Below, in pieces: positions 8,625 to 16,748 of a DNA stretch of 64,000 nucleotides. Position 1 is the stretch's first letter. The number at the start of each line of letters is the position of its first letter. The notes under the pieces were generated by a model that was not told where the DNA came from, did no database searches, and saw only the letters and a program-made list of their open reading frames with translations. The DNA lies in contig NZ_JBHYDM010000006.1 of NCBI RefSeq assembly GCF_051860665.1, forward strand, positions 182,010-246,009. Direction: 5' to 3'. The translations under genes were made by a program, and so were the position numbers. This DNA is from Falsiroseomonas sp051860665. Lineage in GTDB: Bacteria; Pseudomonadota; Alphaproteobacteria; Acetobacterales; Acetobacteraceae.

Positions 8625-9293
8625 GTGACCCTTCAATACGGCCAGATCGTCCAGTACCTGCCCGACTTCCTGCTGGGCGCGCTGACGGCGCTGTGGGTCG
8701 CCGGCGTCGCTTTCGCCGGCGGGCTGCTGATCGGCCTGGCCGGCGCAGCGGCTTTGACCTTCGCCGCACGCCCCTGGCGCTGGCTGGTCACCGCCTATGT
8801 CCGCTTCTTCACCTACACGCCGCAGCTGGTGCAGATCTTCTTCCTGTTCTTCGCACTGCCCGAGATCGGCATCATCCTCTCGCCCGTAACCGCCGTGCTG
8901 ATCGGCATGACGCTGAACGCCGGCGCCTATCTGACGGAGATCGAGCGCGCCGGCTTCGCCAATGTGCCGCGGGCGGAGCTGGAGGCGGCGGAGACGCTGG
9001 GCTTCAGCCGCCTGCAGACGGTGTGGTATGTGATCGCGCCGCATGTCATCCGCGCGCTGTATCCGGCGCTGTCCAGCCACTACATCATCATGACGCTCGG
9101 CACCTCCATGGCCGCGATCTTCGGGGTGGAGGAGCTGACGGGGCGCGCGCTGAATGCCAATGCCATCTCCTTCCGCTCGGTCGAGATTTTTTCGGTTGTC
9201 GCGGTGATCTACATTGCGCTGACGGTGGTCGCTTCCGCGCTTCTCTGGCTTGTCGGGCGCTGGCTGTTCCGGGTGAAGGCCAAGGTGTTCTGA
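8625..9293 (+). CDS. Amino-acid ABC transporter permease (cassette 1, first permease)
   Basis: HisM/GlnP-type membrane permease, 222 aa, with about five helices and the cytoplasmic EAA loop (ELEAAETLGFSRLQTVWYVI) that contacts the ATPase. It starts with GTG after the hairpin-bearing spacer. The next permease begins 1 base after its stop. It closely resembles the permease at 15379-16053, sharing FLFFALP/FIFFVLP-type and EELTGRA blocks. Confidence 0.92.
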   Translation: MTLQYGQIVQYLPDFLLGALTALWVAGVAFAGGLLIGLAGAAALTFAARPWRWLVTAYVRFFTYTPQLVQIFFLFFALPEIGIILSPVTAVLIGMTLNAGAYLTEIERAGFANVPRAELEAAETLGFSRLQTVWYVIAPHVIRALYPALSSHYIIMTLGTSMAAIFGVEELTGRALNANAISFRSVEIFSVVAVIYIALTVVASALLWLVGRWLFRVKAKVF

Positions 9294-9294
9294 G

Positions 9295-9999
9295 ATGAGC
9301 GCCTGGGACATGCTTCTGGCGGAGGCGCCGCGCTTCTACACCTGGTGGAACCTGCAGTTCCTGGCGATCGCGGTCGGCAATACGCTGGTCGCCGCCGTCG
9401 CCGGCTGCGGCATCGGCTATGCGCTGGGCTTCCTGCTGGCGGTGCTGCGGCTGCCGCAGATCATGCCCTTCGCCCCGCTGCGCGCCGCCTGCATCCTCTG
9501 GGTCGAGATTTTTCGGCGCATCCCCTTCCTGGTGCTGCTGCTGCTGGTCTTCTTCCTCTCGCAATTCGCGAAGCTGGAGGCGCCGCTCTGGTCCATCGCC
9601 GTCACCGCGGTGGCGCTGCGCATGTCGGCGCTGGCGGCGGAGAATGTGCGCGCGGGCTTCGAAACGGTGCGGCGGACGCAGTGGGAAGCGGCGCAGACCA
9701 TGAACCTGCCTGGCCTGACCACGCTGCGCCGCGTGGTGCTGCCGCAGAGCTGGCGCGTGATCCTGCCGCCGTCGATCGTGCATGTGCTGTCGATGGTGAA
9801 GGAGACCTCGCTGGTCAGTCAGATCGGCTTCATCGAGATCACCTTCGCGGCCAAGATGCTGACCCAGCGCGGCTTCTCCGCGCTGATCACCTATGGCACC
9901 GCGCTGGTGCTCTATTTCGTCATCAGCTGGGCGCTGGCCAATCTCGGCCGCTGGGCGGAGCGGCGGCTGACGCTGCGCCCTATAGCCCGGACGCCCTGA
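9295..9999 (+). CDS. Amino-acid ABC transporter permease (cassette 1, second permease)
   Basis: Second HisQ/GlnP-type permease, 234 aa, with the EAA-loop block WEAAQTMNLPGLTTLRRVVL and about five helices. It pairs with the preceding permease to form the heterodimeric channel. Its 3' end overlaps the convergent DapA-fold gene by 20 bases. No ATPase gene belongs to this cassette; the ATPase at 13796-14536 is the only one nearby and could serve both cassettes. Confidence 0.92.
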   Translation: MSAWDMLLAEAPRFYTWWNLQFLAIAVGNTLVAAVAGCGIGYALGFLLAVLRLPQIMPFAPLRAACILWVEIFRRIPFLVLLLLVFFLSQFAKLEAPLWSIAVTAVALRMSALAAENVRAGFETVRRTQWEAAQTMNLPGLTTLRRVVLPQSWRVILPPSIVHVLSMVKETSLVSQIGFIEITFAAKMLTQRGFSALITYGTALVLYFVISWALANLGRWAERRLTLRPIARTP

Positions 10000-10903
10000 G
10001 CGCGGCGCGCAGCATCGCCGCCTCCGCAGCCTCCACCGGCGGCTGCGGCAGGCGCACGGTGGCGTCCGGGATCACGCCCATTTCGCGCAGACAGAATTTC
10101 AGCCGCGCCGTCGCCCGGCCACCGGGCGGTGCGCCGTAGATCGCCTCGGCCAGCGGTTCCAGCTTCTCATGCAGCGCGCGGGCGGCGGGCAGGTCGTTCG
10201 CGCGCACCGCGGCATCCAGCGCCACGATCTCATCGGGCAGGATATCCGCCAGCGAAACCAGGCTGCCGTCCGATCCATGCACGTAGCAGGCGAACAGATG
10301 CTCGTCGCCCGAGGCGCAGATGGCCACATCCGGCCGCTTCGCGCGCACGCGGCGACGCACATCGTCGTAGCTGTCCACCTCCCACCCGCCTTCCTTGATG
10401 CCGACAACCTCCGGAATGTCGAGCAGTGCATCCAGCGTCTCCGCCGTGAAGGCCATGCGGCCGGCGGCGTGGTGTGCCTGGAACAGGAACAGCGGCATTT
10501 CGGGCACCGCCTGCGCCACGGTGCGATGATGCAGCACGGACATCGCGGTGCTGTGGGCAAGCGCAAAACTGTTGGGGAGGAAGACCATCACCGCATCGGC
10601 GCCGGCCGCCTTGGCCTCCCGCGCCTCCTCCGCGGCTTCCAGGCTGCTCTCGGCATTCACGCCGGCGACGACGAGCCGCGTCGCACCGACGGTCGCCACA
10701 GTCACCTCGACGGCGCGCTTCTTCTCGTCGCGGCTCATCACATAATTCTCGCCGGCATGGCCGTTGATCAGCACGCCCGCCATGCCGTCCCGCAACACGC
10801 AATGCGCCGTGTGGCGCGCGTAGCCCTCCCAATCCACGCTGTAATCCGCGCGCATCGGCAGCACGGTGGAGGGGTAGATGCCGTGGAATGTCTGGGGCTT
10901 CAC
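9980..10903 (-). CDS. DapA-fold (dihydrodipicolinate synthase/N-acetylneuraminate lyase family) protein
   Basis: Class I aldolase-type TIM barrel, 307 aa. The Schiff-base lysine is Lys170 in EVVGIKEGG. The rest of the usual catalytic relay is altered: the family TTGE block reads INGHAGEN (about 46-53), and the LYN motif carrying the catalytic Tyr reads LFQ (Phe141). It is therefore unlikely to be true DapA. The GTG start overlaps the stop of the upstream FAD oxidase gene by 4 bases, making it the last gene of a four-gene operon. In that context a deaminase or aldolase acting on an imine or keto acid made by the oxidase is plausible, for example the pyrroline-hydroxycarboxylate deaminase step of hydroxyproline catabolism. 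Function is inferred. Confidence 0.8.
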   Translation of the reverse strand: MKPQTFHGIYPSTVLPMRADYSVDWEGYARHTAHCVLRDGMAGVLINGHAGENYVMSRDEKKRAVEVTVATVGATRLVVAGVNAESSLEAAEEAREAKAAGADAVMVFLPNSFALAHSTAMSVLHHRTVAQAVPEMPLFLFQAHHAAGRMAFTAETLDALLDIPEVVGIKEGGWEVDSYDDVRRRVRAKRPDVAICASGDEHLFACYVHGSDGSLVSLADILPDEIVALDAAVRANDLPAARALHEKLEPLAEAIYGAPPGGRATARLKFCLREMGVIPDATVRLPQPPVEAAEAAMLRAALRASGL

Positions 10904-12000
10904 GCCGCCTTCTCCTGCGCCAGCAAACGGTCGATGGGAAACAGCGGCAGCTCCGGCGCCTGGCCGCAGATGGCCTGGGCGAGCAGCTTCCCGAGATAGG
11001 GCCCGCTGGTATAGCCGGAATGCACGCTGCCGATGATCCAGGCATCGTCGATGCCGGGAATGGGGCCGATGGCGGGTAGTGCATCCGCCGTCTCCGCCTC
11101 CAGCCCCAGCCAGGCGCGCAGCACCCGCGCCTCGCGCAGCGCCGGCACGGCATGGGCGGCCAGACGCACATTGCCGAGAAAGCTCTCGGGCTTCACCGCC
11201 AGCCCACCGCGCGCGCGGTCGCCGATGCCCTGCCAGCCGCCGCCGATCAGCACGGAGCCATTGGCATATTGCTTCAGTGACAGCAGGCCGGAGGCGACGC
11301 CAAGCACCGTGCGCATCACCGGCGCCATGCGTTCGGTGACGACAAGCTGGTTGATCAACACCTTGATCGGCAGCGTCACGCCCAGCCAGGCCGCCATATC
11401 CTGCAGCCAGACGCCGCCCGCCAGCACGATGCGTTTTGCCCGCACTGCGCCCGTCGCCGTCGCCAGCACGAAGCCCGGCGCGATTCCCTGCACCGCGCCA
11501 TTCTCGCGCAGCTCCACGCCCGCGTTCAGCAGCGCCGGCCGGAAGGCGCGGCCGGTGAGATAGGCGCTGGTGAAACCGTCGATGGGGCAATGCCCGGCGG
11601 CGATGACGCGCCCCGACAGCCCCGGCTCGATCTCCCGCGCCCGAGCCGGTGAGACCAGCTCGATCGGCGCGCCGGCCTGCCGCCGGAAATGCGCGCGTTC
11701 CTCCAGCATCGCCGCCTCCTGCTCCGTGAAGGCGACAGAGAGGCCGGGGCAGGCGGTGGCGAGCACATGGCCGCCATCGCACCATTCGGGCATGCGCAGC
11801 CACATCTCATGCGCCCGCAGCGCATAGGGGATCAGCGCCGCGCGGGTCATCTGCATGGTCAGCGTGCCGGCATTCACGCCGGAGGCCTCGCGGCAGATCG
11901 CACCGCGATCCAGCAGCACCACCTTCATGCCGGCGCGCGCCAGGAACAGCGCCGTGGAGCAGCCCATCACCCCCGCGCCGATCACCGCGACATCGAACAT
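10900..12000 (-). CDS. FAD-dependent amino-acid oxidase/dehydrogenase (DadA-like; beta-type subunit)
   Basis: D-amino-acid-oxidase-fold flavoprotein, 366 aa. The dinucleotide-binding motif is at the N-terminus (VAVIGAGVMGCSTALFLARAG), and a second FAD/substrate block reads CPIDGFTSAYLTG. A C-terminal SGYTSGPYLGKLLA segment is typical of DAO, sarcosine oxidase and hydroxyproline dehydrogenase beta subunits. It lies between the FAD/NAD subunit and the DapA-fold gene with ATGA/GTGA overlaps on both sides. With the two genes upstream it should form a membrane- or electron-carrier-linked heterotrimeric dehydrogenase that oxidises a secondary or D-amino acid or an opine. Confidence 0.88.
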   Translation of the reverse strand: MFDVAVIGAGVMGCSTALFLARAGMKVVLLDRGAICREASGVNAGTLTMQMTRAALIPYALRAHEMWLRMPEWCDGGHVLATACPGLSVAFTEQEAAMLEERAHFRRQAGAPIELVSPARAREIEPGLSGRVIAAGHCPIDGFTSAYLTGRAFRPALLNAGVELRENGAVQGIAPGFVLATATGAVRAKRIVLAGGVWLQDMAAWLGVTLPIKVLINQLVVTERMAPVMRTVLGVASGLLSLKQYANGSVLIGGGWQGIGDRARGGLAVKPESFLGNVRLAAHAVPALREARVLRAWLGLEAETADALPAIGPIPGIDDAWIIGSVHSGYTSGPYLGKLLAQAICGQAPELPLFPIDRLLAQEKAA

Positions 12001-13409
12001 CAGATCGGCGCCGGCTTGGGCACGGGGATATCCGCATAATCGAAGTCGCCGAGCAGCGCGTCCATCGGCACCGGCCTCAAGGGAAGGCGCCCGGTTGCGA
12101 AGCCGGCCTTCTCGCGCCCGCCGCAATGCATCGCCACCAGCTCCGCCGCCGTCTCGCCGCAGAGCCGCCCCTGGCAGGGTCCCATGCCGCAGCGGGTGAA
12201 CTGTTTTGTCTGGTTCATGTCGGCGGCGCCGTCCGCGCAGGCCGCCTCGATCTCCGCGCGCGTCACGCCTTCGCAGCGGCAGATGATGGTCTCGGGCGGA
12301 ATCGCCTGCACCAGCTCCGGCCGCAGCGCCATCATCCTCGCCATGGCCCCACCCGCCTTCGCCGCGCGTACGAAATCCCGCGCGGGTGCCGCGCGTGCGG
12401 TGGCATGATCTGGCAGCAGGCCGAGGTCGTGCAATGCGGCCAGCGCTGCAAGCCGGCCCGAGGCCGGTGCGGCCGCCGCGCCGCGCACCCCGGCACCGTC
12501 ACCCGCCGCATAGAGGAAGGGCACCGAACAGCGCTGATCCGCATCCAGCACCGGCACCCAGCCGCCTTCCGCCGCCGCATAGCGATGTGCCGCGCGAAAG
12601 GTGCGCGTGGCCTCCGTCGCCGGCACCAGGCCATGGCCGATGCACAGCGCGTCGCAGTCGATCCATTCCGCGCCGACCCGCACGCGCTCCAGCACATCCG
12701 CCCCCGCCCCTTCGGCGATGCAGGCCCCCGTCATCACGCGCACGCCGCGCGCCAGGATCTGCCCGCGCCAGGCCAGGCCGCGCGCGAGCAGATCCGGTCG
12801 CGCCGCCAGCGCAGGCAAGGCACGCGCCCATTCGCGGCTGCGCGCGAGATCCACCACCGCCGCCACCTCCGCCCCCGCCTTGAGCAGTTTGGCTGCGACC
12901 GCGTAGAGCAGCGGCCCCGCGCCGGCCACCACCACGCGGCGCCCGGGCAGCACGCCCTGCGCCTTCAGCAGGATGGTCGCGGCGGCCAGGCCGAGCACGC
13001 CGGGCAGCGTCCAGCCGGGGAAGGCGATGATGCGTTCATGCGTGCCTGTGCACAGCACCAGCGCGCGCGCTTCCACGGCGAAGCTGCTGCCATCCGGCGC
13101 CAGCGCATCCAGGCGGAAGGGCGCGGCCTGCATGTCCTGCGGCACCAGCGGCCCGCCGCCAATGCCCCAGACACGGCAGCCGGTCCGAAGCTCGGCGCCG
13201 GAGGCCTGCAGCGCCGTGCGCAGCGCATCGCCGGCGCGCCGGTCCGCATCGAGGGGCAGGACGAAGCCGGCAGGGGGCGAACGGTATACCTGGCCACCGG
13301 GCGCGGTGCTTTCCTCCAGCAGCACGACGCGCGCGCCGCGCTGCGCCGCCTCCGTCGCCGCGGCCATGCCCGCGGGCCCGCCGCCCAGCACGGCAATGTC
13401 GTAGGTCAT
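12000..13409 (-). CDS. FAD/NAD(P)-binding oxidoreductase with C-terminal BFD-like [2Fe-2S] domain (HcnB/LhpE/OoxA-like subunit)
   Basis: Pyridine-nucleotide-disulfide-type flavoprotein, 469 aa. It has an N-terminal FAD motif (IAVLGGGPAGMAAATEA), a central second nucleotide-binding motif (GRRVVVAGAGPLLYAVAA) and a C-terminal bacterioferredoxin-ferredoxin-like cluster domain (ETIICRCEGVTRAEIEAA, then FTRCGMGPCQGRLC) with four Cys in the CxC...CxxxxC pattern. This layout is the alpha subunit of HcnB, octopine/nopaline oxidase and D-hydroxyproline dehydrogenase complexes. It overlaps both neighbours by 4 bases. Confidence 0.88.
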   Translation of the reverse strand: MTYDIAVLGGGPAGMAAATEAAQRGARVVLLEESTAPGGQVYRSPPAGFVLPLDADRRAGDALRTALQASGAELRTGCRVWGIGGGPLVPQDMQAAPFRLDALAPDGSSFAVEARALVLCTGTHERIIAFPGWTLPGVLGLAAATILLKAQGVLPGRRVVVAGAGPLLYAVAAKLLKAGAEVAAVVDLARSREWARALPALAARPDLLARGLAWRGQILARGVRVMTGACIAEGAGADVLERVRVGAEWIDCDALCIGHGLVPATEATRTFRAAHRYAAAEGGWVPVLDADQRCSVPFLYAAGDGAGVRGAAAAPASGRLAALAALHDLGLLPDHATARAAPARDFVRAAKAGGAMARMMALRPELVQAIPPETIICRCEGVTRAEIEAACADGAADMNQTKQFTRCGMGPCQGRLCGETAAELVAMHCGGREKAGFATGRLPLRPVPMDALLGDFDYADIPVPKPAPI

Positions 13410-13693
13410 GCGGCCGTCACCACCATGCCGTCGCGCACCGGCATCAGGCAGGCCTGCGCCAGCCGTCCGTCGACGCGCAGCAGGCATTGCTGGCACACGC
13501 CCATCATGCACAAGGCCGCGCGCGGTCGCGCGGCCTCCTGCCCCTCGCCGAGGCGTCGTATACCGCTGGCGATCAGCGCGGCTGCCAGATTCTCGCCGGC
13601 GGGTGCGGAAAGCGTCTGCCCTTCGAAGCTGAAGGTGACGTCGGCCGGGCGCGAAATGCCCGCGATGCGAAGGGGATGTGCCACATCTTTCAT
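13406..13693 (-). CDS. Small [2Fe-2S]-binding protein (HcnA/LhpF/SoxA-N-like subunit)
   Basis: A 95-aa plant-type ferredoxin-like protein with the cluster pattern CMMGVCQQCLLRVDG and a further Cys in LAQACLMPV. It is the small gamma-type subunit found with HcnB/LhpE-like flavoproteins, passing electrons between the two flavin subunits. It is the first gene of the minus-strand operon. A second in-frame ATG at 13720 would add nine residues. The 102-base gap upstream is the divergent promoter region shared with the ABC ATPase gene. Confidence 0.85.
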   Translation of the reverse strand: MKDVAHPLRIAGISRPADVTFSFEGQTLSAPAGENLAAALIASGIRRLGEGQEAARPRAALCMMGVCQQCLLRVDGRLAQACLMPVRDGMVVTAA

Positions 13694-13795
13694 CCTATCG
13701 TGCTTCGCGATCACGTCCATGCCCGCAATCACGCTTGACGGCAGGCCCGCTGCACAAAGAGACTTTGCGACAACGGAAGGGATGGGGGACTGGGC

Positions 13796-14536
13796 TTGGC
13801 CTTCCTCACGCTTGATGGGCTCTCCGCCAGCTATGGCGGCGCCAAGGACGTGCTCAGCGACGTCACGCTGAACTTCGCGAAGGGCGAGGTGGTGGGGCTG
13901 ATCGGCCCCTCCGGCTCGGGCAAGTCCTCGCTGCTGCGCGCGCTGGTCGGGCTGCTGAAGCCGCGTGCCGGGCGGGTGACGCTGGGCGGGCAGGCGGTGG
14001 ATTACGGCAATCGCGAATCGCTGCGCGCGGCGCGGGATCGCTTCGCCATCGTCTTCCAGCAGTACAACCTGTTCCAGAACATGACCGCGCTGCGCAACGT
14101 CGCCATCGCGCCGACGCTGGTGAAGAAGCGCAAACCGGCGGAGGTCGAGGCGGAAGCGCGCAGCCTGCTCGCCAAGGTCGGCCTCGGCGAGAAATTCAAC
14201 GCCTATCCGGATGAGCTTTCGGGCGGCCAGCAGCAGCGCGTCGCCATCGCCCGCGCGCTGGCGCTGCATCCCGACATCCTGCTGCTGGACGAGGTGACCA
14301 GCGCGCTGGACCCCGAGCTGGTGGGGGAGGTGCTGGACACCATCCGGGCGCTCCACGCGGATGGCATGACCATGCTGATCGTCAGCCACGAGATGGCCTT
14401 CATCCGCGAAGTCGCCACCACCGTGGTCTTCATGGACCAGGGCCGCGTGGTGGAGGTCGGGCCCCCAGCCCAGATCTTTGACGCACCGCAAAGCCCCCGC
14501 CTGCGCGACTTCACCGCCCGCATCCTGCGGCATTAG
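13796..14536 (+). CDS. Amino-acid ABC transporter ATP-binding protein
   Basis: GlnQ/HisP-type ATPase, 246 aa. Walker A is GPSGSGKS (37-44), the signature is ELSGGQQQRVAIARAL, Walker B is ILLLDEVTSALD and the switch His is in IVSHEM. It starts with TTG behind a G-rich ribosome-binding stretch. It heads cassette 2 and is the only ATPase for two binding protein/permease sets, so it probably energises both. A TTGACG hexamer at 13735 could be part of its promoter. Confidence 0.93.
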   Translation: MAFLTLDGLSASYGGAKDVLSDVTLNFAKGEVVGLIGPSGSGKSSLLRALVGLLKPRAGRVTLGGQAVDYGNRESLRAARDRFAIVFQQYNLFQNMTALRNVAIAPTLVKKRKPAEVEAEARSLLAKVGLGEKFNAYPDELSGGQQQRVAIARALALHPDILLLDEVTSALDPELVGEVLDTIRALHADGMTMLIVSHEMAFIREVATTVVFMDQGRVVEVGPPAQIFDAPQSPRLRDFTARILRH

Positions 14537-14550
14537 GGAGAGCCATCGCC

Positions 14551-15375
14551 ATGACCGATCGCCGCTCGCTTTTCGTCGGAGGCGCCGCCGCGGCGGCGGC
14601 CGGTGCCGCCCTGCTCGCGCCCAGCCAGGCCGCCGCCCGGCCGCTGGAGGATGTGCTGCGCGCCAATGAACTGCGCGTCGGCGTGAACCCCACCTTGCCG
14701 CCGCGCGCCCTGTTCAACGACCGCAACCAGATCGACGGTTTCGAGCCGGAAGTCGCCGCCGCCATCGCCCGCAAGCTGGGCGTGCCGCTGGCGCTACAGG
14801 CGGTGGGCTCGCCGGACCGCATCCCGATGGTCGCCTCCGGCCGCATCGACTTCGTCATGGGCGCCATGTCCCGCACCAGCGAGCGTGCCAAGGTCATCGA
14901 CTATACCGTGCCCGTGCATTCCGAGAATTACGGCATCCTGGCCGTCGCCGGCCGCGGCCACACCACGATCGAATCGCTGAACAAGCCGGAGATCACGCTG
15001 GCCCAGGTGCGCGGCACCACCGCCATTCCCTATATCGCCCGCGCCATCCCGAATGCGCAGGTGCTGCTGCTGGACAACTACCCCGACCGCAACCGCGCCA
15101 TCGCGCAGGGCCGTGCGCAGGCCAGCTTCGATGGCGTGGATTCCGTCCGCTTCTCCCTGCGTCCCTTCCGCCAGGTGCAGTGGGAGGTGACGGGCATCGC
15201 CGAATACGGCGTCACCTATTCCGGCCTCGGCGTCGCCAAGAACAATCACTCGCTGCGCAACTGGCTGAACATCGCGCTCTATGAGCTGCATGTGGACGGC
15301 ACCATCGAGCGTGCCTGGGAGAAGTGGTTCGACGGTCCGATGATCACCAAGGTGCCGCACAACGCCTTCTTCTGA
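14551..15375 (+). CDS. Amino-acid ABC transporter substrate-binding protein (cassette 2)
   Basis: Periplasmic SBP_bac_3 protein of 274 aa with an RR signal (MTDRRSLFVGGAAAAAAG) cleaved near AAA. The mature start LRVGVNPTLPPRALFNDRN and the block GAMSRTSERAKVIDYTVPV match the cassette 1 protein closely. The two diverge through the second lobe, so ligand range may differ. It lies between the ATPase (14 bases upstream) and the permeases (3 bases downstream). Confidence 0.93.
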   Translation: MTDRRSLFVGGAAAAAAGAALLAPSQAAARPLEDVLRANELRVGVNPTLPPRALFNDRNQIDGFEPEVAAAIARKLGVPLALQAVGSPDRIPMVASGRIDFVMGAMSRTSERAKVIDYTVPVHSENYGILAVAGRGHTTIESLNKPEITLAQVRGTTAIPYIARAIPNAQVLLLDNYPDRNRAIAQGRAQASFDGVDSVRFSLRPFRQVQWEVTGIAEYGVTYSGLGVAKNNHSLRNWLNIALYELHVDGTIERAWEKWFDGPMITKVPHNAFF

Positions 15376-15378
15376 GGC

Positions 15379-16053
15379 ATGTCCTATACCCTCATCTATT
15401 CGCAGGTCACCGGCCATATCCCCTATCTGCTGGCCGGGGCCTGGCTGACGCTGCAGCTCGCCTGCATCTCCTTCTTCATCGGCTGGGGCATCGGGCTGGT
15501 GAATGCGACGGTGCTCGTCTATGGCCCGCGGCCGGCCAGGCTGGCGGTGCGGGCCTATGTCACCTTCTTCATCAACACGCCTCTGCTGGTGCAGATATTC
15601 TTCATCTTCTTCGTGCTGCCGGATGCGGGCATCCTGCTCTCGCCCTATGCGGCGGTCGCCATCGGCATGTCGCTGAATGCCGGCGCCTATCTCACCGAAA
15701 TCCAGCGCGCCGGCTTCGGCAGCCTGCGGCGGGCGGAGATGGACGCGGCGGCGGCGATGGGCTTCAGCCTGGTGCAGACCATCTGGTACGTGGTGCTGCC
15801 GCATATCGCCAAGGCTCTGTACCCGCCTTTGGCGAACCAGTTCATCATCCAGGTGATGACCACCTCCATCGCCGCGATCTTCGCGGTGGAGGAGCTGACA
15901 GGCCGCGCCTACAACGTGAACTCGTTGACCTTCCGCGCGCTGGAGGTCTTCTCCATCACCGCCGTCATCTACATCGTGCTGACCATCGCCTGCAGCCTGG
16001 CGCTGGCGCTGCTGGGCCGCTGGCTGTTCCGCGTCGACGCGAAGGTGTTCTGA
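15379..16053 (+). CDS. Amino-acid ABC transporter permease (cassette 2, first permease)
   Basis: HisM/GlnP-type permease of 224 aa with the EAA-loop block EMDAAAAMGFSLVQTIWYVV and the VEELTGRAYN segment shared with the cassette 1 permease. The next permease begins 3 bases after the stop, and translation is probably coupled. Confidence 0.92.
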   Translation: MSYTLIYSQVTGHIPYLLAGAWLTLQLACISFFIGWGIGLVNATVLVYGPRPARLAVRAYVTFFINTPLLVQIFFIFFVLPDAGILLSPYAAVAIGMSLNAGAYLTEIQRAGFGSLRRAEMDAAAAMGFSLVQTIWYVVLPHIAKALYPPLANQFIIQVMTTSIAAIFAVEELTGRAYNVNSLTFRALEVFSITAVIYIVLTIACSLALALLGRWLFRVDAKVF

Positions 16054-16056
16054 GCG

Positions 16057-16737
16057 ATGTGGGACCAGGTGATGGAGGAAGCGCCGCGCTTCTTCGGCTA
16101 CTACAACCTGCTCTTCATCGGCGAGGCGCTGGTCAATACGCTGCTGCTGTCCTGGATCGGCGCCGCGCTCGGCTTCGGCATCGGCTTCCTCTTTGCCATC
16201 TGCCGGCATCCGCGGCTGTTCGGCCTGCTGCCGCTGCGCATCGCGGCCACGCTCTATGTCGAGCTGTTCCGCCGCATCCCCTTTCTGGTGAAGCTGATGT
16301 GCGTCTTCTTCGCTTTCCAGCTTTCGGGTGCGCAGGCCTCGCTCTTCACCGTGGCCCTGGTCACCGTCGTGCTCTCGGCCGCGGCCTTCGCGGCGGAGAT
16401 CGCGCGCGCGGGCCTGGAATCCATCCCCGCCCCGCAATGGGATGCGGCGGAGGCAATGAATTTCGGCCGCTGGCGCACGCTGTGGCGTGTGGTCGCGCCG
16501 CAGAGTTTTCGGATCGTCCTGCCGCCCCTGTTCGGTTACACGGTCGGTTTCATCAAGAGCACCTCCATCGCCAGCCAGATCGGCGTGATGGAGCTGACCT
16601 ATGCGGCCAAGATCCTCAACACGCGCGGCTTCTCCGCCCTGCTGTGCTTCGGCACCATCCTGCTGCTGTATTTCCTGATCTGCTGGCCTACCAAACACTT
16701 TGGCGAACGGCTGGAACGCCGGCTCGCCCGACGCTGA
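16057..16737 (+). CDS. Amino-acid ABC transporter permease (cassette 2, second permease)
   Basis: HisQ/GlnP-type permease of 226 aa with the EAA-loop block WDAAEAMNFGRWRTLWRVV. It is the counterpart of the permease at 9295-9999; both contain FRRIPFLV, and the C-terminal segments (LTQRGFSAL versus LNTRGFSAL) align. It completes cassette 2. Confidence 0.92.
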   Translation: MWDQVMEEAPRFFGYYNLLFIGEALVNTLLLSWIGAALGFGIGFLFAICRHPRLFGLLPLRIAATLYVELFRRIPFLVKLMCVFFAFQLSGAQASLFTVALVTVVLSAAAFAAEIARAGLESIPAPQWDAAEAMNFGRWRTLWRVVAPQSFRIVLPPLFGYTVGFIKSTSIASQIGVMELTYAAKILNTRGFSALLCFGTILLLYFLICWPTKHFGERLERRLARR

Positions 16738-16748
16738 GGACCCACGCC

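Noticed and set aside
9980..13693. Hydrogen cyanide synthase (hcnABC)
   Set aside because: Subunit layout is similar, but the addition of a DapA-fold gene and amino-acid transporters fits hydroxyproline or opine-type dehydrogenases better; the family is not resolved by motifs alone.
12126..13871. Long open frame on the plus strand opposite the HcnB-like gene
   Set aside because: His/Arg/Gln-rich composition without any domain, antisense to a gene with clear FAD and FeS motifs; a by-product of high GC at codon third positions.
14794..16698. 634-codon open frame on the minus strand opposite cassette 2
   Set aside because: Low-complexity translation antisense to a binding protein and two permeases with strong family matches.
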